Positions 18,323 to 28,000 of a DNA stretch of 64,000 nucleotides are shown here, piece after piece. A program made the translations under genes and the position numbers. Every line of letters begins with the position of its first letter. Position 1 is the first letter of the stretch. Under the pieces are notes generated by a model. It had not been told where the DNA came from. It did no database searches and saw nothing but the letters and a program-made list of their open reading frames with translations. Origin of the DNA: an uncultured Eubacteriales bacterium (lineage in GTDB: Bacteria > Bacillota > Clostridia > Christensenellales > UBA1242); contig CARUPR010000002.1 in the NCBI GenBank assembly GCA_949077035.1, positions 1-64,000 of the forward strand, written 5' to 3'.

Positions 18323-18664
18323 ATGTCTAAAAAGAAAAACAACAACCAGATGACTGCAAATGAGCAGGCTGGCTTGCAAACAAAAGACACTGAAAAAACC
18401 GAGAAAGTCAAACAAAGCGAGATTAAAAACTCTAAGTCTCAAAAAAATGTTAAAAAAGCCAAAAAAGACAAAAAGGACAAGGGCAGCCTTAAAAGAAAGG
18501 CAAAAGAAACAGTGGCAGAACTTAAAAATGTCACATGGCCTACCTTTGGCGAAGTTTGCAAAAGGACAGGCGTTGTTTTAGTGGTTGTTCTTGTATTTGC
18601 GGTTATTATTTTTGGCATGGATTATGGTTTAGGGGCTCTTATGACGCTTCTGACTAAGAGATAA
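18323..18664 (+). CDS. secE: Preprotein translocase subunit SecE (113 aa)
   Basis: Single-spanning subunit that clamps SecY. A Lys-rich cytoplasmic N-terminus (about 55 residues) precedes the conserved amphipathic segment ETVAELKNVTWPTFGEV and one membrane helix (VVLVVVLVFAVIIFGMDYGL). It is longer than the minimal 60-residue form because of the basic extension. The GGAGG RBS follows the rpmG stop; nusG begins 12 nt after it. Confidence 0.95.
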   Translation: MSKKKNNNQMTANEQAGLQTKDTEKTEKVKQSEIKNSKSQKNVKKAKKDKKDKGSLKRKAKETVAELKNVTWPTFGEVCKRTGVVLVVVLVFAVIIFGMDYGLGALMTLLTKR

Positions 18665-18676
18665 AGGCGGGCTTAT

Positions 18677-19327
18677 ATGGAAGAAAAAGATTTGATTGCA
18701 CCTGAATTGGGTGAAAATGAAGTTGAAAATAATCAATCAACCACTTTGGTAGAAGGTGAAAAAGAGCTTAGCGAAGATGAACTTGCTTACAAAGAATTTG
18801 TAGATGGCTTAGAGGCTAAATGGTATGTTCTTCACACTTTTTCAGGTTATGAAAATGTTGCAAAAGAAAATCTTGAAACTGTGATTGAAAAATTCAATCT
18901 TCAAGACAGAATTTTTGAAATTGTCATTCCTATGGAAGATGTAGTTGAAGAAAAAAATGGCAAGAAAAAACTTGTTCAACGCAAAGCTATGCCTTGCTAT
19001 ATCCTTGTAAAAATGAAATATGCAGATGACCTTTGGCATAATGTAATTTATACTCGTGGTATTACAGGTTTTGTTGGTCCAAAAGGAAGACCTTTGGCAC
19101 TTACCGAAGAAGAAGTAATCAAACTTAGACTTGAAAAAATCAAAGTGGAAGTTGATATCGTGCCTGGAGATAATGTTGAAATTATCGAAGGTGCTTTAAA
19201 CAGCATGGTTGGTGTTGTGCAAACTGTAAATGTTGAAGAAGGTGTTGCTTCTGTCAGTGTTGAAATGTTTGGTCGCGATACTATTGTAGATGTTCAATTA
19301 TCACAAATTCATAAAATTAATGCTTAA
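18677..19327 (+). CDS. nusG: Transcription termination/antitermination protein NusG (216 aa)
   Basis: Binds RNA polymerase and modulates pausing. The NGN domain starts at about residue 45 (KWYVLHTFSGYENVAKENLE, MPCYILVKMKYADD, RGITGFVG), and the KOW motif is near residue 160 (GDNVEIIEGALNSMVGVV). An acidic N-terminal extension of about 43 residues precedes the NGN core, longer than in Bacillus. Co-transcribed with secE. The rplK leader follows its stop. Confidence 0.95.
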   Translation: MEEKDLIAPELGENEVENNQSTTLVEGEKELSEDELAYKEFVDGLEAKWYVLHTFSGYENVAKENLETVIEKFNLQDRIFEIVIPMEDVVEEKNGKKKLVQRKAMPCYILVKMKYADDLWHNVIYTRGITGFVGPKGRPLALTEEEVIKLRLEKIKVEVDIVPGDNVEIIEGALNSMVGVVQTVNVEEGVASVSVEMFGRDTIVDVQLSQIHKINA

Positions 19328-19376
19328 AATTTAAACAATATTATCAAAAGCTTTTAAAAAGCTGTATGATAAAATT

Positions 19377-19433
19377 GGGCAAAATAAAAAATTTTTGAAA
19401 TTCTGTGCCCGAAATCGGCAGAAAATAGGGCAC
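19377..19433 (+). promoter_or_regulatory. Mutually exclusive pairings in the rplK leader
   Basis: The segment TGCCC (19406-19410) can pair either with upstream GGGCA (19377-19381) or, as GTGCCC (19405-19410), with downstream GGGCAC (19428-19433). The arms cannot form together, which is the layout of a conformational switch. Confidence 0.4.
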
Positions 19434-19462
19434 AAAAAATGAAAACATTAAAGTTTTCAGAT

Positions 19463-19497
19463 ATATGTGGGAGAACGGCTTCTGCACTCGTTCATAT
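19463..19497 (+). promoter_or_regulatory. Likely L1-binding autoregulatory hairpin upstream of rplK
   Basis: ATATG (19463-19467) and AACG (19474-19477) pair with the continuous arm CGTTCATAT (19489-19497), leaving a one-sided internal loop TGGGAG. Purine-rich asymmetric loops in such a stem mimic the L1 site on 23S rRNA, and L1 is known to repress the L11-L1 operon this way. The hairpin ends 20 nt before the rplK start. Confidence 0.6.
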
Positions 19498-19517
19498 CAC
19501 CACAAAAGGAGGAAAAA

Positions 19518-19946
19518 ATGGCAGAAAAGAAAATCACAGCAGTTGTAAAATTACAACTCGAAGCTGGTAAAGCCACTCCTGGACCTCCAGTTGGTTCAAC
19601 TCTTGGACCTCATGGAATCAACCTGGGTGCATTTACCAAAGAATTTAATGAGAAGACAGCTTCTCAAGCAGGACTTATTATTCCTGTTGTAGTAACTATC
19701 TATGCAGATAGAAGTTTCTCATTCGTGCTCAAAACCCCACCAGCAGCTATTCTTATTAAGAAGGCAATTGGTCTTGACAAGGGTTCTGCAGTGCCACACA
19801 AAACAAAAGTCGGACAAATCACTAAAGCTCAAATCAGACAAATCGCTGAAACAAAGATGCCAGACCTTAACTGCACATCAATTGAATCTGCAATGTCTAT
19901 GATAGCTGGTGCCGCTCGTAGTATGGGCGTCACTGTAGTAGACTAA
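19518..19946 (+). CDS. rplK: 50S ribosomal protein L11 (142 aa)
   Basis: Part of the GTPase-associated centre of the ribosome. The N-terminal KLQLEAGKATPGPPVGSTLG and the C-terminal rRNA-binding part with KQ/K-rich GQITKAQIRQIAE and GAARSMGV are family-typical. The ATG at 19518 after AAAGGAGG is chosen over an upstream in-frame start that would lie inside the leader hairpin; 142 residues is the normal length. It is 11 nt from rplA. Confidence 0.96.
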   Translation: MAEKKITAVVKLQLEAGKATPGPPVGSTLGPHGINLGAFTKEFNEKTASQAGLIIPVVVTIYADRSFSFVLKTPPAAILIKKAIGLDKGSAVPHKTKVGQITKAQIRQIAETKMPDLNCTSIESAMSMIAGAARSMGVTVVD

Positions 19947-19957
19947 GGAGGCGATTT

Positions 19958-20641
19958 ATGAAGAAAGTAGCAAAAAAATATGCTCAAGCTGTAAGTATGG
20001 TTGAGCAAAAAGCTTATGATATCGGCAGTGGACTTGACACTTTATTGTCACTTCCAAAAGCTAAGTTTGATGAAAGTGTTGAACTTCATGTAAGACTTGG
20101 CGTTGATGGAAAAAATGCTGACCAACAAGTGCGTGGTGTGTGCGTTCTTCCTCACGGAACTGGTAAGAATGTTAAAATTCTTGTTATCGCTAAAGGTGAC
20201 AAGGCTGACGAAGCTGTTAAAGCAGGTGCTGATTATGTTGGTGCCGAAGAAATCGTTGCTAAAATCCAAGGTGGATGGCTTGATTTTGATGTATGTATCA
20301 CAACTCCTGATATGATGGGTGTGGTTGGTAGAGTCGCAAGAGTTCTTGGACCAAAAGGTCTTATGCCAAACCCAAAGAGTGGAACTGTAACTATGGATGT
20401 AGTTAAGGCTATCACTGATGCAAAAGCAGGTAAGGTTGAATATAGACTTGATAAAACAAACAATGTTCACGTAATCATAGGAAAGGTAAGTTTTGGTAAA
20501 GAAAAACTTATTGACAACTTCAATACAGTTATTGAAGCTCTTATCAAAGCAAAACCAGCTGCTGCAAAAGGTCAATATTTCAAAAATGTGACTATTGCTT
20601 CAACTATGGGACCTGGACTTAAAGTCAATGTTACTATGTAA
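19958..20641 (+). CDS. rplA: 50S ribosomal protein L1 (227 aa)
   Basis: Forms the L1 stalk and represses its own operon by binding the mRNA leader. Conserved stretches include VELHVRLGVD, VRGVCVLPHGTGK, TTPDMMGVVGRVARVLGPKGLMPNPKSGT and STMGPGLKVN. Length is standard. A terminator follows at once, so rplJ, rplL and rpoBC, which usually come next, are not linked here. Confidence 0.97.
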   Translation: MKKVAKKYAQAVSMVEQKAYDIGSGLDTLLSLPKAKFDESVELHVRLGVDGKNADQQVRGVCVLPHGTGKNVKILVIAKGDKADEAVKAGADYVGAEEIVAKIQGGWLDFDVCITTPDMMGVVGRVARVLGPKGLMPNPKSGTVTMDVVKAITDAKAGKVEYRLDKTNNVHVIIGKVSFGKEKLIDNFNTVIEALIKAKPAAAKGQYFKNVTIASTMGPGLKVNVTM

Positions 20642-20660
20642 TTTTAAATTATAATAGCTA

Positions 20661-20692
20661 AAAAAGCATATCAATTTGATATGCTTTTTTTT
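20661..20692 (+). terminator. Terminator after rplA
   Basis: A 13-bp perfect stem (AAAAAGCATATCA 20661-20673 with its complement 20677-20689) has a 3-nt loop and ends in a T run. It also has a T run on the minus strand. Confidence 0.9.
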
Positions 20693-20781
20693 GTTTGATT
20701 TTATTTTAAATTTGATATATTGATTTATCATAATTTCTTCTTTAAATCAATGATTTAATTTAATATTTTATAAAAGGTGTA

Positions 20782-21834
20782 TTAAATGGTTAAATTTTCT
20801 TCAGCAATTTTATTTTCTTCTTTATCTTTAAGATATTGTTCATATCTGTTTGAAAGTTTGATAAAAAAGTCTTTGTCCTTTTCTAAATCCTTCCAATTTT
20901 CATCATTCAAAACGTAATTTAAAAATTCTTCATCATATTCACATTCATTTTCAAATTTATCGTCAAAAGGGATATATCTATAGTCAAGTCTATTTTTTTG
21001 CTTAACTTCCTTTAGGAAATCATAAGCTCTGAAATAAGCCTTTATATTGCGATTGTTTTCATTCAAAATCACATTAGAAGGTTCAAAAGCGCCAAGTTTT
21101 GAGCAGAAATTGACATATCTTTTTAAGCTTTCAGTTTTTATTGTATTTAATAAAAGACCTAAAATTTCTTCCACTTGATAGAAGTTTTCTTCCTTAAATT
21201 TTTCTTTTAAAGAGCCATCTTTAAACATCACAGAAAGGGTATTTGGATATAATTTTCTATTTCTGTCTTGTATTCTCATACTTACTTGTTTATGTTCAAA
21301 TGCACCCAGTTCAATATTTGGTATTTTATTGCTAAATTCAATTTTATATATATCAAGACAGCTTGCAAATGCATCTTTTTCTATATTAGAGATATTATAA
21401 GGTAGATAAAGTTCTGTTAAGTCATAATTGCCAGCAAAAGCACATGATTTAATGGTTTTCAATTTGCTGTTGTGTGTTAAATTGATTTTTTTAAGTCCAT
21501 TTGAATAAAAAGCAAAATCGGAAATTGTTTCAACATTGTCAGGTAAATCAATTGATTCAATAGAAAGGCAGCCGAAGAAGGTTGAATTTTCAATAGTTTT
21601 CAAATCTTTTGGAAGTTTTACATTCTTAAGTTTGTTGCACATATAAAAAGCACATTCTTTGATTTCTTTGACACTGTCTGGTATTTCAATTTCTTCTATT
21701 TCATCTCTTATAAATTTTGAAAAGGCGAGAAAGCCAATTGTGGTTACACCTTTCCAAAATTTGTCAGGCTCATTTTTCAAAATTTCTAAATCTTCAATTG
21801 TCACGTCTGTCAATACACCATTTTGTTTTTTCAT
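20782..21834 (-). CDS. Leucine-rich repeat (BspA-type, LRR_5) protein, cytoplasmic (350 aa)
   Basis: Residues about 45-190 hold six or so repeats of the BspA/TpLRR pattern, for example IPDSVKEIKECAFYMC, LPKDLKTIENSTFFGC and LPYNISNIEKDAFASC. The C-terminal 150 residues are charged and helical with no recognised domain. Unlike most BspA-like proteins it lacks a signal peptide or membrane segment, so it should stay in the cytoplasm. Its role is unknown; LRR domains of this kind bind proteins. A near-consensus promoter lies upstream. Confidence 0.8.
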   Translation of the reverse strand: MKKQNGVLTDVTIEDLEILKNEPDKFWKGVTTIGFLAFSKFIRDEIEEIEIPDSVKEIKECAFYMCNKLKNVKLPKDLKTIENSTFFGCLSIESIDLPDNVETISDFAFYSNGLKKINLTHNSKLKTIKSCAFAGNYDLTELYLPYNISNIEKDAFASCLDIYKIEFSNKIPNIELGAFEHKQVSMRIQDRNRKLYPNTLSVMFKDGSLKEKFKEENFYQVEEILGLLLNTIKTESLKRYVNFCSKLGAFEPSNVILNENNRNIKAYFRAYDFLKEVKQKNRLDYRYIPFDDKFENECEYDEEFLNYVLNDENWKDLEKDKDFFIKLSNRYEQYLKDKEENKIAEENLTI

Positions 21835-21866
21835 TTTATACTCCTTTCTCTTTTTTTATTATAAAT

Positions 21867-21895
21867 ATTATATAATATTGTTTTATTTTTGTCAA
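21867..21895 (-). promoter_or_regulatory. Promoter of the LRR gene
   Basis: On the minus strand a perfect -35 TTGACA (21890-21895) and perfect -10 TATAAT (21867-21872) have a 17-nt spacer. A matching RBS AAGGAG precedes the start. Confidence 0.85.
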
Positions 21896-21970
21896 GGTAA
21901 AAACGCTAAAGAAATGTTTATATTTATTTTCTTAAGAATGGAAAGTATGATATTTTATCTGTCATTCAAC

Positions 21971-22003
21971 AAAAAAACATCTCTATTTAAGAGATGCTTT
22001 TTT
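21971..22003. terminator. Bidirectional terminator after the giant surface protein gene
   Basis: A 7-bp stem (CATCTCT 21978-21984 with AGAGATG 21990-21996) has seven T on the minus strand and eight T on the plus strand. Confidence 0.85.
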
Positions 22004-22010
22004 TTAAGCT

Positions 22011-25000
22011 TTATTTCACTTTTTGACGTTTTCTAAGGGCTATTGTTATGCCGATAACAACGCCAACTGCAATGACACCAATCACGATTGCAATGATTGC
22101 GAAAGCATTGAGAGGGTCAGTTCTGACAACTTTATATGAATATAAAAGGTGGCCGCTTGCAGTGTAAAGTTGAATATAATAAGTGCCTGATTGAAGAACG
22201 GTAATTCTTTCATTTTCTGCATAACTTGAAAGATTATCTGCGGTGTAATCTCTTCTTAGAGTGTCTATCAACAGATAGCAATCACCAACAGTATCGTAAA
22301 GATTTTGCACATTGAAAGAAATTACAATATCTTTTGTTGTTTTTTCACCTTCTGGTAATGAAACGCTGATAGGTGGGTTGGCAGTATTTATCCAAAATTC
22401 AAAAGTGAAGGTAGAACCAATTGTATTTATAAGTTCGCTATTATTAAGGTTGATTGTGATTTTATACCTTCCGCTTCCTGTTTTTTCATCAAGGTAGTTG
22501 ATGGTAAGAGCAGATAAATATTCTTTTCCATCGATATTGATTGTAGGGAAGTTTGCAATTTCAATAAGTGAATCTGTGATATCAAGATTGTCTTTTTCAA
22601 TCTTTTCGACATAATATTGACTATATCCAGAGAATTCATAGGCATATCTTGATTCATTTTTGTTGAGGATAGTAAAGCTATATTCTTCAGTGCGGACAGG
22701 AATACCTGTGATTGAAGTTGCATTAAATGAAATTGTATAGAATCCTGCATTAGAGAATGTGTATGTGTTGTTTGAAGATGTAAAGCCTGTATAATCTCTT
22801 CCATTTCTCTTTACGCTTATTGTAGGCATCCTTGAAGGTTGATAATAAGTTGAAAGATTGGTTGGTTTGATTATCACAGAACTATTGTAAACAGCTTTTT
22901 GAATTGGTTCTGTTATTATTGTTTCACCAGCTTCATTTGTGCTTGAAATGGTGAAAGGCACATGACTAAGGAAGATTATATCAATATATTTACTTGTTTT
23001 AAACATCTGCACATTGGCAGGCGAACAAGAATCGTATATTTTGATTCTATAAGTTCCTGGCTCATTTAAGAACACATAAGAGTCAATTTTATCAGAATAA
23101 ATCGTGCTGTTGACCACTACATATTCGCCATTAAACAATTTTGTTATTTCAAGATTGATTTTGTTTGCTTCAATTCCATAATAGCTTGAGAAGTTGAGCT
23201 TAAGTTTATTAAAACTTGTATCAGTTTCTTTATTAGCAACGATTACAACTGAATTTTCATCCTTTATTGATGCTGTAGTTCCGGTAGGTGTTTCGTAATT
23301 AAATGTGCTGATAATATTGTTTGTTTCTGCAATATAAATTATTGTGAAGTCACCAGCCGATTCGCTGCAACTATAATGATAAATTTCAACTGTCACATTG
23401 CTGCCAGTGCTGTCTATAATAGGTGTTGAAAGTTCAACTTTTGCTTTTTCATTGGTTGTAATTTTGATACGATTGTTCTTATCTGCATAATCAACACTTA
23501 CAATATAATTGTTTTCTATGGTTTTGTTGTCAAGGGTAGTGTATTTTACATCACTTTTTTCAACATTAAGACCATCAACAGTTATATAATAGAATGAGTT
23601 TGAACTATCAAGTATTGATACCTTGTAGATTTTGCATAACTCTGTGAAAACTTCATCACTGTCATATTTGACGAGTATTGTATAATCGCCAACACCTGAA
23701 ATAGTATAACCGCTTGTTTCTGATGTATTGCTGTTTATATTAACCCATGTCAAACCATTGTCGTTTGAAATATAAACACTATAACCATAGCCAGTTTCAT
23801 AATTTAATTTGCTGTTGTAATTTAAGCTTTGACCATTGAAGAATCTAACTGTTACATTTTCAGAATAGGTGGTTATGTTTTCTGATGTCCCATAGTAAGT
23901 CTTGCCATTAAAGTTTACACTTGTGTTTGGCACAATTCCGATGTTTGACTCTTCTATAGGTTGTTGGTTTTTATCATTGAAGATAATTCCACCAGCAATC
24001 ACCTCATTTGCATAAGAAGTTCTGAAAGGTAATTTGTTATAAAGTCTTATGTGTAAGGTTTTGATGATATTTTCGCTTTCAACATCATGGACGATAAGCT
24101 TATAATAATCATCATAGAATACCTCTTTTGAAGGTTCAAACTTAAGCTGGCAAAGATTTGTTGAAGAATTTATATTTGAAGTAATATCATTTGTCACATC
24201 AATTCCATCTTTATTTAATACCTTTAAGCTATATAACAGGGTATTAAATGTATAGTTGATTGTATTTGAAGATAGATATGTGATAGTGCCGTCATTTTCA
24301 GCAAGTTCATAAACTGTGCTTAATCCTGTCACTTCTCGATAACTTACCTCATTTGCAAGCTGAATAATTGTTGTGATGTTTCCAAAATTGTCAACAATGT
24401 CATATCTGACTTTTTGTGCCGAGTTTGCACCCAAATTTATTGCAATTTGAAGGGTGGTATTTCCTGGCAGGGTTTTGAAAGTGATAAATGATAATGCTGA
24501 GATGTATTCCTCTGTTGGAGTCCATGTCCCATAAATTAATTGGTTGGCTTCCATTATCTTATTCCACTTATTGTCTGTGGTTGCATTGCTATTAAATTGT
24601 GAAATGGTAATTTTTGTTGGATAAACATAACTTGTTTTTTCACTTGCAACTTGTGCTGAAGTTGGGACATTTATATTAAGTATCGCTGATGTTTTGGTTG
24701 GGTCTTCCACCTTTTGGGTATTCAATGTTGCATCCATCACCGAAATATAAATTTGTGAAGAGAGACCAAGTGTCCTGTCAGCAAGCACCATAGTATGCTT
24801 ATCTGAAGAAGAAGTCACATTTTCAAACAGAGAAGAAAGCGTTTTGATTGTGAAGGTGATTCCACTTGAAGGGAAGGCAATTTGATAAATCTGATTGTCT
24901 TCAAGCCAAGGTGATTTTAAATATCTTATAGTGCCTTCGCCAGCTTTAGTTAAGGTGAAATAACCCCAGTCATCAGATTTATAATTTAAATCCTTTATTT

Positions 25001-28000
25001 CAAATCCGCTGTTTGAATAGATATTGAAACCATCTTTAATTTGGTCATTTTCTATTGTTACATCATCTTTTAATACCGCATTTGTGTATTTTATAGCTGT
25101 ATTTTGTTGTTCTGAAACATCTTCAATGCCAGAGGAGAGCTGAACAATATAAACAGTCATATTTTTTGCATAATCCATTTCAACGATTTCATAATAGCCA
25201 TATCTTAAGTCGGAAATTTCTTCATCAGTTGGAATAAATCTATAAATTCTTTCAGAGAATGAATTTTTGTCAATTTGAGTATAACTTTTGATGTTGTCTA
25301 TTTCTCTATAATAGATTGCTTGAGTATCGTAAGGATTGTTTGGAGCATCTAAGAGGGTTGAAACAAGGGTGTCTGTGAAGAAGTCTTTTGTCACATTAAA
25401 GCTGAAATACTTAAAGTATCCATTGTCTACATTGTAAGTATAGCTTGCTTCATTAATAGTGGAAAGGGTGACATTGTTGATTTCTTCATTTTTATAATCA
25501 TAATACTTTCTCATTGACATAAGTTGATAGTTTGCTGTCAATGATTTTGTTGCATTTTCAGTCATATACATCAAATTTTGCAGGTTTTGAGAAGGAAGAG
25601 TTTTGTCAAAATATATTCTTTTTGTTATTGAAGAATAATAATCTCTGTTGAAACCTTCAAATTGCATTGTAATTTCAATGTATAAGTCTTTTAAATTGCT
25701 TTTGATAAAATTTTCTGTATTTATAGTAAATGATTTTGTATTGCCGTCAGTGACAATCTCATTTCGAGTATCTGTGAAAGGTATTTGAGAATTGCTTGAC
25801 CTGATTGAAATTGTTTTTTCATCAATTTTAGCTTCATATTCACTTTCAGGGACTTCCCACTGAATTGTCAATGAATCTGAATTTGTGAAATAGTTGTTTT
25901 TTGTATCTTTTGTGCTGTTTAAAAGATATCCGTCAGAGCCTAAAATGTCAAAGTCAGGAGTTTGTGATGTGATTTCAAATCCAAACTTATAAAGGCTGAA
26001 AAATTCGCTTGTATTTCCTATGTTGGATGCCTGATAGATTGTTACAACATAATTTCCCTTTTGATAGAAATTGTTTATTGGAGATGATTTATCAATATTT
26101 CCATTCTTTCCACTTGCAGGGTAGAGATTGAGATAACCATTGGTTTGAGTTCCGTCAGAGTAATAATATTTTTCAACCTCTTTATTGTTTTCAATAACCT
26201 TTGCCTGCACTTCAGCGAAGATTTGATATTCTTGAATTGAAATTGAATTTATATATTCAAGTGCATCGCTTTCTCTTGTAAAGCTATCTACAAGCACACC
26301 TTCTACATAAACATCATAGCTTCTGTTAGAACTGTTATATTCATATCTTGCATTTCCATAGTAAGAAAGGTTGTCATTCTTATTTAAAGTATAATCTTTT
26401 ATATTGTTATCATTTACAGAAGCAACGCTTGATATAGTATATTTATATTTTGGAATATAAAGTGATATTGGAAGCTTGTTTCCGCTTATTGCAACACTTT
26501 GAATACTATCATTTTCTTTATAGTTTTCTTTTGAATAGAATGAACCATTGTTTAAACCATTTTGGTTATATTTTGGGAATGATATTTCAATTGAAGAGTT
26601 GTTGCCGCTGTAGAAGCTTAAAAGGATATCGCCGCCAACCAAACTTTCAAGTGAAGAAATGATATTTCCATTTTCATCTGTCAACACTCTTCCATTTTCA
26701 TCAACAGCATTGACAGGTTCAAGTTTGCTGATAAGACCTTTGTCGTCAATTATTATCGATAAAGTGCGTCTAAAGAAATCATTTTTTGAATTGTTTTCAT
26801 TTTGTGAATTTTCTTTATATGTTCTTTCAAAGACATATTTGCCAGGAAGAGGAGTATTGTTTGAACCAAGGGCTAAATTAAATTCCTCTTGTTGACCAGT
26901 TTCATATTTTAAGTCTGATGCAGTGAAAACTGCTAATTTTTGTGATGGCTCATCTTGTAAATCATAGTAGTAATAATAATTGTTGTTGCCTGGGTATTTC
27001 ATCAATTTTGGGATGAAAGGGTAATAATATAATGTGATGTTTTGAAGTTCTGACCCATTTTCAGCAACAGGTATATAGGTAAGTTTCAATTCCTGTTTTG
27101 CTGTGGTAGGTGAGTAATATGAGAATTTGTATTTATAATCAGATTTTATATAATCTTTGTCATTAATTTTGCCGTTTATATGTGTATAAACTATATTCTC
27201 GTTCTCATCTTCATATGTATAAAGATTTCCTACCAAACTGAAGCTTGAGAAATCAAGGACTTCATTTTTTGAATTTTTAAGCATCATCTGAGAAGCATCT
27301 GCAGTCACATTGAAAGAAATATAACCACTAGGATAGTTTTTATAAAGAATTTCCTCATTTTCTGCAAAGAAGGTATTTGAGGCATCGCGGACTAAAATTT
27401 TAAAGGTTTTGTTGTCAGCGATGACATTATTATCTTCATCATAGAATTCGATATCATATCTATATTTTTCATAATCAAGAGTTGGCAGTATAGGTGAGAA
27501 GTTTGAGCTGTCGCCATCTTTCAAATAATACTTTTCGTTTATATCAATTACCAGATAGAAGCTGTTGTAATTTGTTATGCCTGTTTCTTCTTTAGGTTGT
27601 GTGGTTATTTCCCTAATATTTTTTAATTTTTCATTATTAGTTTTCTTGAAAAATTCGCCAACTTTTTCGTGAAGTTTTTCGCTTGCATTTGCTATATCAA
27701 TGCCATATTGATATGGTGTGATAGACAAAATATCATCAATATTTTCAATGTAAATAGCCTTTTGCTGTGACCAAACGATTGAAATATATGTTCCAACTGG
27801 TGGCACAGGCAGACATTCATTGTTTTTGAATAAACTTCTTGACACATTTCCGTCATCTATTTCTTGAATAAACACTGGTGAAGATGTATCAATCAAATAA
27901 ATCTCAAAAGCAGAGTTTCCAGCTTGGTCATAAACTTCAAGAATATAGAAACCATCATTAGACTTAACATAAGTTGAAGGAATGGTAGAATTGTAAGAAG

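Noticed and set aside
22011..22140. Sortase anchoring of the giant surface protein
   Set aside because: The C-terminus has a membrane helix and basic tail but no LPXTG-like motif before it.
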